Assembly (NCBI RefSeq): GCF_020171115.1
Contig: NC_058099.1
Location: forward strand, 18,963,001 to 19,027,000
From: Neogale vison
Lineage: Eukaryota > Chordata > Mammalia > Carnivora > Mustelidae
Length of the DNA: 64,000 nt
Direction of reading: 5' to 3'
Of this stretch, positions 1-12,540 are shown piece after piece. A program made the translations under genes and the position numbers. The number at the start of each line of letters is the position of its first letter. The stretch's first letter is position 1. The notes beneath the pieces were generated by a model. That model was given only the letters and a program-made list of their open reading frames with translations. It did not search any database and was not told the DNA's origin.

Positions 1-205
1 CCCTACCTGCAACTTGTCTATTCCTCCCTCCAGGTCTAAGGTAAAGCTACCCTGCCAGGGCACTTTGATCTTCACACCTGGATGGCTCTCTCTATTGTGA
101 TAACTTGAACAAAAATGTCTTCTTAATTCTCCCGTGCATTTTGTCTCTGACAAGATCTTTCCGATAAACATTCATAAACCAGAACTTCTTGGTTTGGAAA
201 CTATG

Positions 206-401
206 ATTTTTTTTTTTTTAAGATTTTATTTATTTGACAGAGAGACACCACGAGAGAGGAAACACAAGCCAGGGGAGTGGGAGAGGGAGAAGCAGTCTTC
301 TTGCTGAGCAGGGAGCCCCATACAGGGCTCAATCCCAGGACCATAGGATCATGACCAAAGCCAAAGGCAGACGCTTAATGATTGAGCCACCCAGGCGCCC
401 C
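206..401 (-). mobile_element. Can-SINE (tRNA-Lys type), antisense
   Basis: Read on the minus strand it has the Can-SINE head GGGGCGCCTGGGTGGCTCA and an A-rich tail. It is flanked by a perfect 11-bp target-site duplication TGGAAACTATG (195-205 and 402-412), so both ends are exact. Confidence 0.93.
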
Positions 402-635
402 TGGAAACTATGGTCTTATGTACATGTATGTACAATGCAGCAATGATGGATTCATTTTGGTTGAACATAGCATTCATTGAGCATCTTCTATGTGCAAAGC
501 ACTTTGTGAGGCTTGAGACTGTGGGATGAATAAACCTGCCAGGAGCCATATATAATTACCTCGTAAGTAAATTGTTATCACCACAATTTTGACTGAGCAC
601 TTATAACAGCCTTTTGGGAAAATGATATCCTCAAG

Positions 636-826
636 GGGCACCTGGGTGGCTCAGATGTTTAAGTGGTTGCCTTCACCTCTGGTCAACATCTCAAGGTCCC
701 GGCATCAGTCCCTGCATCGGGCTCCCTACTCAGTGAGGAGTCTGCCTGTCCCTCTGCTTCTCCCTCTGCCTGTCCCCCTGCTCATGCACTCGCTCACTCT
801 CTCAAATAAATAAAATATTTTTTAAA
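636..826 (+). mobile_element. Can-SINE, sense, with a second SINE inserted in its tail
   Basis: Starts GGGGCACCTGGGTGGCTCAG and ends TCAAATAAATAAAATATTTT. Its A/T tail appears to resume at 1001-1018 after an antisense Can-SINE. Outer duplications look like ATATCCTCAAG (625-635) and ATATCCTCAGG (about 1031-1041). Confidence 0.85.
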
Positions 827-995
827 GATTCCTTTTTTTAATGATATTTTTTATTTGTCAGGGAGAGCCCATGCAGAGGGAGAAGCAGTCTCCCTGCCGA
901 GCAAGGAGCCCCTTGTGGGACCCAATCCCAGGACTCTGGGATCATGACCCGAGCTGAAGACAGATGTTTAACTGACTGAGCCACCGAGGCGTCCC
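827..995 (-). mobile_element. Can-SINE, antisense, nested in the tail of the previous one
   Basis: Diverged antisense copy ending CTGAGCCACCGAGGCGTCCC. The motif TAAAATATTTTTT occurs on both sides (about 811-823 and 1001-1013) and fits a target-site duplication inside the older element's tail. Confidence 0.8.
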
Positions 996-1049
996 ATCAG
1001 TAAAATATTTTTTCAAAAAAGAGGATAATTATATCCTCAGGCGTTATTA

Positions 1050-1165
1050 TCTGTTTTCCTGGCCTTCGTTTTCTCTTCTGTGAAAAGAAAATAATAGCCC
1101 TCCCCTAGAGGAGTGTGATGGGGGTGGGGTTAGGTGGTCGATGAGATAACGCATGAAATGTTAGC
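1050..1165 (+). mobile_element. MIR fragment, sense
   Basis: A run like TTTTCTCTTCTGTGAAAAG, then AATAATAG and GATGAGATAACGCATGAAATG follows the MIR central region. Heavily diverged. Confidence 0.5.
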
Positions 1166-2174
1166 CTGTTATTATGGACTATGTGGGAAAAACAGTTTGG
1201 TCTTCTGGAAGGAGTGGTCATAATCTACAAGAAGGACCTAGATCATATTCAGTGAGTGTCTGCCACTCTCAAAGCTCCCTTTGTGAGCCAAGCAGCCAGA
1301 GGCACGTCCTGGCACACAGGTCATCACGCTTTTGCTCATATAGTCTTGCAACCCTGGTCTAGCAGAGCTGTTGTTGCCCCCATCCAGTTCCCTGTGACCT
1401 TTTAGGGGGCTCTAGCCCATTTCTAGCTATCAGTATCTGCATCTCTCAGCCTAAGACTTTTTTCTTTCCAGAATTGAGGAACCATGGCTCTCCCCACGTA
1501 CAGAGTCAGCTGAAAAGGACTAGGAATTGCCATCCCCTGGAAGCAGCCCTCATCCAGTGACACTGGGCAGCTGGAGTATAAAGACTCCTTATTCCTTGAC
1601 CTTTCAGTGGAACAATTCCGAGGCAAATGTTTTGTGTTGGGTTTTCCCTAGGGAAGTCACTCTAGTCTCTCAATGCAGTAGCCACCTCCATAATGGACCT
1701 CCCCTTCTTTGGGTCACTTCTGCCCTCCCCTACCACTCTGCCCCACACCTTCCCAAGGAAATCTTGTGCTCAAATCACTGCTTCAGGGTCTGCTTCCCAG
1801 AGGACCCCCACTAACTCTCAGGTTCAACTGGTTAGGCAAAGATTTAGCCTTGATCCAAGACAGCCACCAGCCGTTGGCCAGAATGCTACTCTGCACGAGA
1901 TTATGATTAAGCAAAGCCACCTGATTCTTTTTCTTGCAGAGCAGAGAAGGAAGAAACTAAAGGACGACAAAGAAGACAACAACAGATGGGCTGGATCCTG
2001 GAAATAGTGACCTGTGGCACCCTGAGGGAGGCTGGTGACAACTGTGCCATACCCCAGTGATGCGATTTCCTGGGTATGTGTTTGTCTTTGTGCAGTTTTT
2101 GCCAACTTCCACCCCCCGAGTCAAAGCATGGTGATCCTCACAGTTCTGAGAAGTCTGATTCACACAGATGTCAG
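1166..2174. other. Intergenic, no gene recognised
   Basis: Unique or decayed sequence. Short open frames (for example 1527-1814 and 1693-2007) have no protein-like composition and overlap each other in different frames. Nothing else is recognisable. Confidence 0.6.
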
Positions 2175-2360
2175 GGTTAAATGGACCTGAGTTCAGATCC
2201 ATTCTGCATGGTTTTCAGCAGATGGTCTAGAGCCTCTGAGCCTCAGTTTCCTTAGTTCTGCATGGGATTAATACTAACCCTCTTGCAGGTTTTTGTGAGG
2301 GTTAGATAAACAGATGCTAAGCAAGCTGGTACATAGTTTATTGTCAGTAAACATAGCCTT
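2175..2360 (+). mobile_element. MIR, sense
   Basis: GAGTTCAGATCC, then GCCTCAGTTTCCTTAGTTCTGC, then TTTGTGAGGGTTAGATAA follow MIR order. Diverged but consistent over its length. Confidence 0.65.
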
Positions 2361-2904
2361 GTCCCTTACCTGAGATCTTATAGAGGTACTGGCATCCACA
2401 AACAGTGCCTGTCTTCTGGTCACCATGGCGACCCTAGACAAGTTCATAAATTTCCTCTAATGAAGCTGAGATATTTTCACTTTTCCCTGCTGTGCTTGTC
2501 TGTGTCTTGGATAGATTAAAAACTCCCAGAGGAGTCACATTTTAGAGTATGCAGCCAGGCCATTTATAATCCCTATCATCTACTGAGATATGGGCGAAAA
2601 CAGTCAAATAGGGAAAACAGAAAAAGGTTCCATTTAGTCTTCCCTGAGCACAGAGGTGCCTCTGTATTTTAGATGGTTTAGGGAACATCTAGAGGGTGGA
2701 AAGGAGAGCAACTGTTGGTTGGTTTTAGAAGGAAGAGCAACCTTTGGCCAGTTGGTGTAATTCAAGAGGCCACCAAGCTCGCTGCCTGCCTTGATGCCTT
2801 TCACTCTGCCTTCCCTTCGAAGGCAGTTTATAATTCATCTCGAATACATGATCACAGCAGATCCTGAACTAAGCAGGAGGGTCCCGGCTAGGACGCTGGC
2901 CTCG

Positions 2905-3012
2905 GACTGGACCCAAGGAGCTCACTATCAGCAACGTCATTTTCCTTCTTCGTAAGATAAAAGCATTGGACCAAGTGATTTTTAAATCCCCTCTCATCTT
3001 GAAATTCTGCTA
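2905..3012 (+). mobile_element. MIR-like SINE fragment, sense
   Basis: ATTTTCCTTCTTCGTAAGAT, then GGACCAAGTGATTTTTAAATC and a TTGAAATTCTGC end resemble the 3' half of a MIR-class SINE. Subfamily unclear. Confidence 0.4.
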
Positions 3013-5857
3013 TTTTTTATGAAGATGAGGCAATGCTAGGAGGAAGCCCTGTGAAGAGAGGCTTTACTTGAAGATAAAGATCAGGATGGGAAATGATGGA
3101 AATATCATGGGTTTTTGCAACGGATCTAAAATATTACCAGAATCTTCCCCTCAGTTTTAAAGACTATCACATAACTGGGACCCTAGCATGTGAATAAGCT
3201 GCAACCACCACTGAGATTCGGAATGTCTGGGCCAGACCTCCCTAGTCAGCTCAGCTTTCACATTCACTTTGAAATAGGAATTTGTCCCAATGCCACTGAC
3301 ATACTGGAGGACAATTTGAACATAATACAAATGTTTATTTCATCCACAAGGGTGAAGGCAGAACTCTGGCACCCTCCTGAACCAACTTTGTGTATCAAAT
3401 AAGACAAAAATCAGGATGGAGACAAGGAGACACTTTATCTGAAAGGTTTTGCAAGGTGGGAGGAGGAACAATGGCGTTAGAGAGGACACTCCCACTGTGA
3501 GATCTGCAAGGCTTTCAAAGATTAAGCAAAAGGATTTTTCTTTTACGGAGAGAAGTAATCAAGGCCCACAAGAGACAAGCATAAAGAGAAGGATGAAAGG
3601 CTGGCATGATCAGACAGAGAAGCTCAGAGGACGTCAGCCTACACTCAGGAGGACCCAAAGGAGGGGTTGTAATGCTGACTCAGGTTGCAAGTGAGCCAAC
3701 AAAGCTCAGGGACTGGGGGAAGGAGAGAAAGCTTAACCATAGTTTGGTTAACAACCGTTGTGTTCCAGTGGGACAAAACAACTCAGCTAATCATTTATAA
3801 GGCAAAAAAAAAAAAAAAAAAAAAAAAACCACACAGAATTTGGAGAGTCTGTGTCTGGTCTTACCATAGGTTAACAAGGGGTCCTCTGTGAGTCTTACCT
3901 AAGTCACATGGGAAGTGTGGTTTTCTGCAGCAAGCTGCTACCAGAACACAAAAAGGAGAAGGGGGTTCTCTCGTCTTCCCTGGATCATAGGACTCCAGTT
4001 AAATTCAACATTGTCAGTAGGATTACACAAAACACACACATACATACACCTCAAATGTCACCAGCTGCCTGAGTTCTTTCCCCCATCTGGAGTTACAGCT
4101 GTCTCTCTGACTTCAGATACCCCTTCCCACCACTTCACCATAACTCACAAGCTGTAACCTTCCCCCACTTGTACAAGCAAATTTCAGGTCTTTCTCAAGG
4201 TAAGGGGCCATGTGTATTGTGGTATTGATGTATTTCTTCACCATTTAACATGTGCAAGGTTGTGACATTGTTTTTATTAGATTCCTTTCTTCTTCTTTTT
4301 TTTTCAATGTGTTACCGAAAAAGGTTTTGAGTATGGTACCCTAAGTCCATCTCCCCCATCAGTCTGTGGTTCATCATTGGATCATTTTAAATCACACGAT
4401 GGTTTTCAGGAGCTCAGGTAGTGTTAGAGCATAACTGACCATATTGGCAGCGGGTCCAAAGAGCTTCCTAGGAGGTAAGCACCCAGAGCCATGCTCTGGA
4501 GTGAATGAAGCACACTCCAGGGTCTCCTACACTGTCTGTGGTGCGGATTCAGGGGAGCCGCACTCCACCCTTGAAGGCTGTCATGATTTAAGACAGTCCA
4601 GTCGGGTGGCGGCTGAGATCCAGAGCTTGCTCTGTTTGCCAAGCCCATGGCTCTGTCTGCTCAGAGGGAGTTCCCTGAAAAAGCAGGAAGGAGAGTGTGA
4701 AAAAGCTGGAGGAGAGTTTTTAATTGCATTTGGAATTGGAGTGAGTTAATTAAATGAACAAGATTGTATCTTAAACACCCAAATGAGACCCTGCTAATAA
4801 CCTAAAGAAGCACTTCCAAACCCCGTAGAGTTAATTCCTAGTCTTCTCAAACTGTTCCCAAGAAGATGGTATTTATTAATCACTCGTGGCCTCAGGTAAC
4901 TCGTGACCAGGAGCTCTGACTGCCTCAGACCCTACCCAGGCGGCTCTGAGGCTTCAGGGGACCCAGTGTGTCTGCACCTTCAGAGTCCAGGGTGCCACGA
5001 TGGCTCTGACTGAAAGAGAAGGTAAAATCAAAGAATCTCACCACAGTGAAATCACGGGTATGTGACAGTTGGAGAGCCTATTCGAAGAACTAAAGCTGTT
5101 TCTGTATTAAGGTAACCACACATCCCAAGGCAGCCAGGATAGATCTGGTTAAGGTGACCTGGTTAACGTGACCCCCAATAGGCAACAGGGCTGCCATATT
5201 GTACCCCTCCTTGGGCACCATTCCCCATGTTTCATGTGAAGGTGTGGATGCCATCTTCTTTAGCTCCGAGGAAGGAGGAACTCAGGACCACTTTTCTGAC
5301 ACCCTCTCTGATCACTCATTCCGGACTCCGCATCTCTTAATGATTTTCTTTTCCCCTGTTCAGGTAGTAGATGAGAAGTTTTGCAAACCAGCTGGCTAAA
5401 CAGATGTCAAACTGTGCAACAAAATGCCAGTGCCCTTTGTTGCAAACACTCCAAATGGAGCCCTGGGCTTGTCTTAGTCTTTGAGAGGGAACGAGAGGGT
5501 CTCCCTGTCTGAATGTAACACTGTCCACAAGGCCAAACACCTCCTCCTCCCTCAGTCTCCTGAACTGAAGTACCCATTCATTCATAAGCATAGTTGTGTG
5601 TTCATTCAACAAATAGTTATGGAGCACGTGCCTGTGTTAGGCACCAGTGATTTCAGTCTAATCTAATGAAAGAGGAGGAAGAGGTGATCTTTTTGGCCTG
5701 GTCAAAGGTATTGCCTACTTTGAGCCTTTCTCAATCCCTCATTCACCAGAAGCTAGAGTAGATCACCTCCTTCTCCAAGCCCTGGTGGTAGTCCAGGTTC
5801 ATACATACCCCTAAGAGAGACCCAAGACTTCAGGGCTTCACTTTCAGCCCTTAGGCA
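3013..5857. other. Intergenic stretch without recognised genes
   Basis: Mostly unique or strongly decayed DNA with a 25-base A run (3804-3828). Short ORFs here show no domains. I see no exon signals, RNA gene or clear transposon. Confidence 0.5.
3804..3828 (+). repeat. Poly(A) tract, 25 bases
   Basis: Uninterrupted A run with no SINE or L1 body recognised upstream. It could be the tail of a decayed retro-insertion or a simple repeat. Confidence 0.9.
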
Positions 5858-6240
5858 TACTTTTTTGGCTACAAGTAACAGAAAACCCACCCAGCAGTGG
5901 CTTCAATAAAGCAGACATTGACTACTGTACCTAGAAAGACAAGGGGTCTGAGAAGCCAGGGCAGGTCAGAGGCCCAGTGAAGTCCTTCAAGGTCCCAGTT
6001 TCTTCCTAACTTTTGGTTCCTCCTTCTTAAGTTGTTAGAGTATTTTTATTGTTGTTTTTTTGTTCTTCATTTTCACACTCATCATCTCAAGTTCCCACTA
6101 TGGCCATAACAGGCATAAATCCTTATACTGACATCCCAAGGAAGAAAGAAGGTGCATAAGCAAAAACCCTTTTCCTTCTGGGGCTCTGCCTTTTTTCTAG
6201 AAAATAAGGGCTGTAAGCAGACCTTCCTTTTGGTCTTTTT
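5858..6240 (-). mobile_element. Possible interspersed repeat, family not recognised
   Basis: GGCTACAAGTAACAGAAAAC, GGCTTCAATAAAGCAGACATT and CAGGGCAGGTCAGAGGC are in the order of a common mammalian interspersed repeat whose antisense form begins AAGTAACAGAAAACCCA. I cannot name it. A similar ordering recurs at about 20955-21340. Confidence 0.35.
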
Positions 6241-9200
6241 GGCCAGAGACACTCAGAAAGAGGGATGGGATTGCCAGGGCTGCCTTAGACATATGGTGAC
6301 TCACCTCAGGGCTGGGGAGGGATCTCTTCCCTTCCTACTCCCCAGGGAAGGAGGTGGAGGGTGGGGAGCAACCACTAGGCTCTCAGGGCGGCCAACATTG
6401 ACCATGTGTTTTGTCTCAAAGCTGGTCAGTCCCTCAGGGCCTCTGCCTCTGCCATGCCTGCACCCATCTTGCAGACATCCAAAATGGCGGCCCCTCGTCT
6501 CCTGTCTCTCCCAGGAGTACGGCACTTCCCATGGGAGCTGGATAGCCCTTGGTAAATGTTTGTAAGGAAATGACAACCCAAAAGAAAAAAAAAAACTGGT
6601 TTTATGGAGGGCTTGGGGAGAAAAATTTGGAAGGAAAGTGTTTCATAGACTTAGTGAACAAATAGAACCCATAGACTAGGAGTCCTTTGTCAGGAGACCA
6701 TGACTGAGTGTCCAAGGGTTCCATGAACCCCTGAAACTGCATGAAGCATCTGCATAAATGAATTGGGGGGGGGGCTTTGGTTTCTATGAAATCCTGAAAG
6801 GTTCTGTAACCACCAAAAGACTTGGAAGCCCCACCCTGAATGGCACATGACGACACTCTCTAATCCCCCACAGCGTCTCCGGAGAACTGTAACCTGACTG
6901 GGCAGAACACCCAGAGCACCCAGGACACCTCTGGATTCCTACAACCTCTCTTCCCAGGTCACAGACTCCATCTGCTCTATTTTTAAGAGGCCAGTCCAAG
7001 TGGCATTATTATTCTGCCTTCCAGCACAGCCTGGAAAGAGTCTCTCACCGTGACTCACCACCATCCTCCCCTGAACAATCGTCTGCGAGCTCCGCCACTC
7101 ACTCTTGCTGACACACTGGACTGGAAAGAGCTGATTCTAGGTGAGTGGTAGTGTGGGTATACGGAATACTGAGGACAGGGGCAGAGGGAGGGAGGCGGGG
7201 TAGATGTAGAGGGCTGATACCCACCAGCCAGATTTACCCTCCCCATTCGAAGAGAAAAGAAATTTACTTATAGGGGCTGGAGGCTGGTGAGCCACCCATT
7301 AAGTTCCAAGCAGCCTCTGCAAGGCCCAAAGCTGGTATGTGGGAATGGGGAACTAAAAGAAGCCCCTCTCCTTCCCTCCCTCAGTGGGCAGCTCCTTCCC
7401 ACTGATCACGATGTAGAACAGGCTGTTGCTGAGTCCACTTTAGGGGCTGAGTGAGATAACTAGAGGATAACAGCCCCATAATTCAGAGCAAGACCAGACT
7501 GAGGAGTTTCCCCTGTTCAGCTGTCCTGATTTGCACCCCGGTTAAGCCCAGAACTTGTTATACAGTCTTGGGACGCATGTCTGGTTCTTGGTTGGTTTCC
7601 TTCAAGAGAAAGTTACACGGCTGGTTTTTACTGTTGTTTCCAACAGCCTCTGACCACATGAGGTAACTCTGGGAGGGTTTCAGTGAGGATCCTGAGAGGC
7701 CAGGAGGAGAAGCACCTTGGAGGACTCACAGGAAGCCCCCAAGGAGGAAGAAAGAGACAGACCCTGGCCTCTGGACATCTCATTGCAATGGTTTTCTACT
7801 CAGGCAGCTCTCTCCATTCGGAGAGCATTGTCCACACCAGGATTGCTTACTCTTACCTACGGACTCAGAATCTCGCAGAGGATGGGACCAGCTCCGTGAC
7901 TTTTAGAAAGCTCTCCATGAAATGTGGAGGCAGCTGGTGTTGGAGATCCAAGATCTGAGCCAATCCCACTATGCTGCTGATCATCCTTTTCCAGCCACTC
8001 CACTGTCTGCTCTGGAGATGCCCATTCCATGGGCGGTCCTCACTTCGAAAGGAAAGAAAAAGACTTCCAAAGTCAGGAATCTCTCAAAACAATGGGCTCC
8101 AGACCTCTGCCAGGTCCTCTGGGGGCAGCGCATCTCCTGCTTCTAGTAACTCCAAGCCCACTGAGCGCATGCCCATCTTTTGCCCTGCACTGCCAGTCCC
8201 CTCCGAGAGGCATCATTCCCAGAGCCACAAGTCTATCAAGACCCTGAATGGAAACACATCTGTCATTTAGCTGGTGATAGACACAATACCAAGGACAGTG
8301 TAATTATTGTCACTGGAGGAAAAAAATTGAATGGGTTTCTGAATAACCACGGAATGGCTCACACAGTGTGCAGGAATTCATTATCAAAGTTGGCTCTGCT
8401 CCTCTCAGATGTGTCCCTGGCACTCTTGGTTCTGAAATTTGCATTCCTAGATGGAGGATGGGGCTGCAGATAGCAGACGGCTGAGATGGTGTGGGGAAGG
8501 GAAGGATTCAGAAGTGGGCTGGTGGTGGTTGCCTAGGAAAACACCAATATCAGCTGGAATTGTTGAGTTATAATGGCAGAGTCTATGTGGTTTCAGAAAA
8601 ACAAAGGTATTTATTAGTATTCATGGAATGGCCTGGAGTTATATTTGATTCAATGTCATAAAGAATCTTTCTTCGGCTCTTGGTTCTGCTTTCCTCCGAG
8701 GGGCTCGGTCTTGGCTAGGTCTGTCCAGTATGGCGGAAGGAATGGTCCCTGTGGCTCCAGGAAGATGGGCTACCAGTTTAGGGAAAGAATTCCTCTTTGT
8801 CCTAGAACACCCAGCAACAGACTGAAGGTGGGATCTCATTGGCAGGTGTGTCATCTGGACGTCTCAGAACAAAGCACAGCGGTCAGGCCTGACATTGAAA
8901 GGTGAGGTCAATTCCACTCAAACGACATGAATTGGCAGAATGGCAATGGCTTCTTAAAGGAAAATCAGTTTACTGTTATTAAAAAAGATGGGAGACCAGA
9001 TGTTGGGAAGGTACTCAGGAGCAGGAATGAAAACACATTCTTTGCCTCCTCTCACATACAGTGCTCATTTCTACTATAGATTTTTCTAGATGGTTATTTC
9101 TTTACTCTTATGCACTGGTAATGAGCTTTGAGGATATCATCTTGACATAGTCGTTTAATAAATCCTAGTAGAATAGAGTAAATAACACAGAAACCGGGAT

Positions 9201-9298
9201 TTAAGAATCCTGGTGTTTTTGTCTCGATCCTGTCCCTAACTTGTGTGTAGACTTTGACCAGTGCCTTCTCCTTGGGCCTCTTTCTGATACACCAGAGG
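6241..9298. other. Intergenic, mostly unclassified
   Basis: Contains open frames such as 6152-6565 and several of 60-100 codons near 7680-8470, none with domain, composition or splice evidence. A G run lies near 6764. The piece 7835-7960 has weak MER5A-like wording. No gene seen. Confidence 0.5.
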
Positions 9299-9500
9299 AG
9301 GGGTCAGCAACCTTTCTTTGCAGAGGAGCAGAGAGTAAATATTTTAGGCTTTGCGGGCCACCAGGTTCCCAACTACTCAGCTCTGCATTAAAGCACAAAA
9401 GCAGAAAAAGGCCATATGTGAGTGTACAGACATTGCTGTGTTCCAACCACATTTCGTTAACAAAAACAGGTGGTGGCCCACGTTTGGCTATCTAGCCTTA
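9299..9500 (+). mobile_element. hAT-Charlie MITE (MER-type)
   Basis: GGGGTCAGCAACCTTTCTTTG, TAAATATTTTAGGCTTTGCGG and AACAAAAACAGGTGGTGGCC match, in order, a well-known Charlie-derived non-autonomous transposon with a CAGGGGTC-type terminal repeat (I believe MER33-like). The distal inverted repeat is decayed. Confidence 0.7.
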
Positions 9501-9529
9501 TTTTGGCACCTCTCTAATACCTGGTTCTT

Positions 9530-10010
9530 TCTTTGCTTTCCCTATTGCTGTGTGACAGTCCACTCAAACGTCTAGCAGCTTCAAATAACAGCGAACATTT
9601 ATTTTGCCCGTGAACCTGTGATCTGGGAGATGCCCCCTCTCTGCTCCAGGCACTTTCAGCAGAGGACGCTCCCTGGAGGCTGGAGGAGCCACTTCAAGGC
9701 AGTTCACTCACATGCTTGGCAAGCTGGTGCTGGCCATCGGCTGGGAACTCGCTGGGACTTGATACTGTTTCATGTCAGCTTCTTTGTGGGGCTGCGTGGG
9801 CCCCCACGGCTGTTCTCATCCAATAGATGGGAAGTAGAAGCGGTCAGAGTCTCAAGGCCCAAGTTCAGAAGCTGGCACAGTGGTGGACTCTTGGTCAAGC
9901 AGCCCCAGAGCCCACCTAGATTCAAGTGAAGGGCACACAGTTACTTCTTCTCGTAGGAAGAATGTCAAAGAATGTGCAGCCATTGACAATCTGCCGTCGT
10001 GAACTCTAAG
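9530..10010 (-). mobile_element. LTR, ERVL/MaLR-like, antisense
   Basis: CTATTGCTGTGTGACAG, CAGCTTCAAATAACAGCGAA, CATTTATTTTGCCCGTGA, then CACTCACATGCTTGGCAAGCTGGTGCTGG and CCCACCTAGATTCAAGTGAA follow the order of a common antisense mammalian LTR. Old and diverged; subfamily uncertain. Confidence 0.5.
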
Positions 10011-10149
10011 GGCTCTGCTAGTTCAGATGTCCGTGGTTTGAGGGCTTCGGCTGACCTTGGATTCCAGGAACCCCTGTCCAGTTCCCTAAACTGACTCTGT
10101 AAGAGCATCACCCTCCCCCATACCTGAATCCCTCAGGTCCTTCAATCCT

Positions 10150-10985
10150 TATAATGTCCCTGAGATCTGTCGCTCTTCTCCATCCCCGCCACCATGGCTC
10201 AGAGCAGCCTGAATGTTGCAGTAGCCTCTTAACTGGTCTCTTGGTTCCCAGACTATCCATATCTGCTTCCAGAATTACCCTCCTAAAGCACTTCTCTAGT
10301 GCTCCCTAGTAAAAAGGGTCAGTGACTGCCTCCTACCACACTGGGTTCCGCTTGCTTTTCTAGCCTTCCTTCAGAATACAGTCTTTCAGGCTGAAAAGAG
10401 CCAACTTCTGGAAGCCCCTTGATGCTTTTCCTAAGTCTTAGACTCTAATTGCATGGTCCTTACCATACAGTACGGGCCCTTCACGATCCAGCCCTCGCCT
10501 ACTCGTCTCTTTGTTGCTGTCAAATCTCTGTCTGTGGATGAGCTCCCCCATCCCATCATATCACACACTTCCGTCGCTCTGAATTATTTGGAAATCTCTG
10601 AAACGATGGAACCTTTTGTTGCCTTGGGACCTTTGCCTGTGTTCTTTCCTCTTCCTAGAATGCCCTCCTTGCTCTCTCTAATTGAGACTCGGCTCTAACG
10701 CCACCACCTCCATGAAGCCTTCCCTCAATCCTTTTCTCCCCTCCCAACTGGTTAGGATGCCCTTACTCGGCACCCAGGAACCTCAGGGCTTCCCTCGGCC
10801 AGAGCAACTATCACACCGTGCTCATGGCACCTTTATAGAAATAACTGTTTTCCACTAGACTCGGATCTCTTAGAGGGTAGAAATTTGGGCTTTTTTTCCC
10901 CCTCTTGTAATGCCAATGCCTGGCACAGAGCCTGGCATATAGTTGGCATTCAGCAAGTGTTTATTGGGTGGATAAATGTTTGCTC
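10150..10985 (+). mobile_element. L2 LINE 3' region, sense
   Basis: CCTTGGGACCTTTGCCTG, TTCCTCTTCCTAGAATGCCC, CCTCCATGAAGCCTTCCCTC and the end GCCTGGCACAGAGCCTGGCA followed by TTTATTGGGTGGATAAATG are in the L2 3' order, with the expected ATAAATG terminus. Confidence 0.8.
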
Positions 10986-10999
10986 ATTACTTTTTAGGC

Positions 11000-11500
11000 A
11001 GTTTTGAAAAACAGACTAATAAACCTTAAAAGTCAAATAACACACTGGGGAAAAAAAACAAACAGTCATTATAGATATGATAAGGAGCCACTATATCTAT
11101 ATTACAAAGATCCTTTATAAGCCCTTAAGGAAAAACTTAACCTCTGGGGAACATTAGACTCAAAACACTAACGGAAAAAGAACGAATACAAGCAGCCAAT
11201 AAATATATGGGAAAAAGGTCCAACAGAGCCTTACAAATTAAACATTATACCATTTTAGGTTTCATATTAGTAAACACAAAAAGTAGCAACACTTGGTTGG
11301 CATGAGGTTTTGAAGAAGGGAGCATTTTCGTCCACTGCTTGTAGAATATTCCCAGGCTCATTTTCACATGCTCTGCAAGTCTTTCAGACGTGCAGCCCTT
11401 CATAACCAACTATTCTACTTCTAGAATTTTAATTCCAAGGAGTTAATTAGTAATACCTGTGCCTCTTCACATACAGGTCCCATTAATTCCTTGGTGTGTT
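11000..11500 (+). mobile_element. Old L1 (L1M) fragment, sense
   Basis: AGCAGCCAATAAATATATGGG, AGTAGCAACACTTGGTTGGCA and CAACTATTCTACTTCTAGAAT follow the order of the 3' part of mammalian L1 ORF2. Degenerate, with no open frame. Confidence 0.5.
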
Positions 11501-11794
11501 CAGATGGATTGCTCTGCCTCTGAGAACACACCGATATGAACCCAGGAGCTGATAGAATCTTACGCTTGAGAGTATCACACCAATTTAGGGCCAAGAGCAG
11601 ACACTCCCTGAGTTTGGTTCAATGATTGGACACCAGCCCAGAGGAAGCATTTCTAGGGTTGCTATAAGAAAGTTGCTCATGATTTATATAGGGTCAACAA
11701 GTTCCATTGTTGGTAGTGCCAGTTGGAAAACACCCAGCAATTACTTGAAAGATCAGTTTGGGAGGGGAATTCTGGCATGGCAACTAGAAAGGAA

Positions 11795-11965
11795 AGGTAT
11801 TTATCGAGCACTTTCTATGTGCCAAGAAGTTACTTATATGACTTCATTTTTGCTCTTCTTGGGCAGTCATGGTGATCCTATTTTACTGATAGAAAAAAAC
11901 TAAGATACAGTGTAAGAAGGAAAGCTAAGATATGAACCAGGCATGGCCCACTCCAAAGCCCGTGA
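11795..11965 (-). mobile_element. MIR, antisense
   Basis: TATTTATCGAGCACTTTCTATG, TGTGCCA, then TATTTTACTGATAG and AGCTAAGATATGAACCAGGCA are the reverse-complement MIR order. Confidence 0.65.
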
Positions 11966-11989
11966 AAACTGCCCCAGGAATCATCTTTA

Positions 11990-12260
11990 AGAACCTGGCC
12001 CTAATGAGCATGTTGTCTGTTGTTTATGCAAAGGAGAGTGAGCATAGATTTTCTGGTTGTTCTTCATTAAATTGCCCTGAGTGAAATATTGTACAACATC
12101 CAAGTTCAGCAGCTTCAAATCATCTCCCAGTTACCTAATAATAACCTATCATTCAAATGGGAAGGAAATAATTTGATTCTGAGCAGGACAGAGCAGAACA
12201 GGCTACTGAGTAGATTCTCACCTGGGGCATATTCTTTTAAGCAAGTTCTCAATCAAGAGG
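11990..12260. other. AT-rich, repeat-free stretch (candidate conserved element)
   Basis: No recognised repeat; balanced composition with octamer-like TATGCAAA and ATTAAAT runs. This resembles deeply conserved non-coding DNA in texture only. No alignment is available. Confidence 0.25.
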
Positions 12261-12514
12261 CCTGAATCAATTTTGAAAATTGACTGGGGACAGAATACCC
12301 TGCCCTGGCAGCTTGAATGTTCCTCTGAAATTATTCCTTTTTGTACATTCTGTAAGATAAACACACAAGCCCTAAATGTGTGTTTGCATCCACACCATAA
12401 GCAAATAATGATTATTTGCCTGATGCCTCACATCTCCACCCCAGCCATTATGTGTTGGTTTTTCTTGCCTCTGCAGAGCCCTCTGGTGGATGTACAGAAA
12501 ATGGACTCGGGTCT

Positions 12515-12540
12515 GAGACAGGGGTCCGAGACAGGGGTCC
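12515..12540 (+). repeat. Perfect 13-bp tandem duplication
   Basis: GAGACAGGGGTCC occurs twice head to tail (12515-12527 and 12528-12540). Confidence 0.9.

Noticed and set aside
206..401. tRNA-Lys-like sequences in Can-SINEs as tRNA genes
   Set aside because: They are SINE heads with A-rich tails and target duplications, diverged from functional tRNA; no free-standing tRNA was found.
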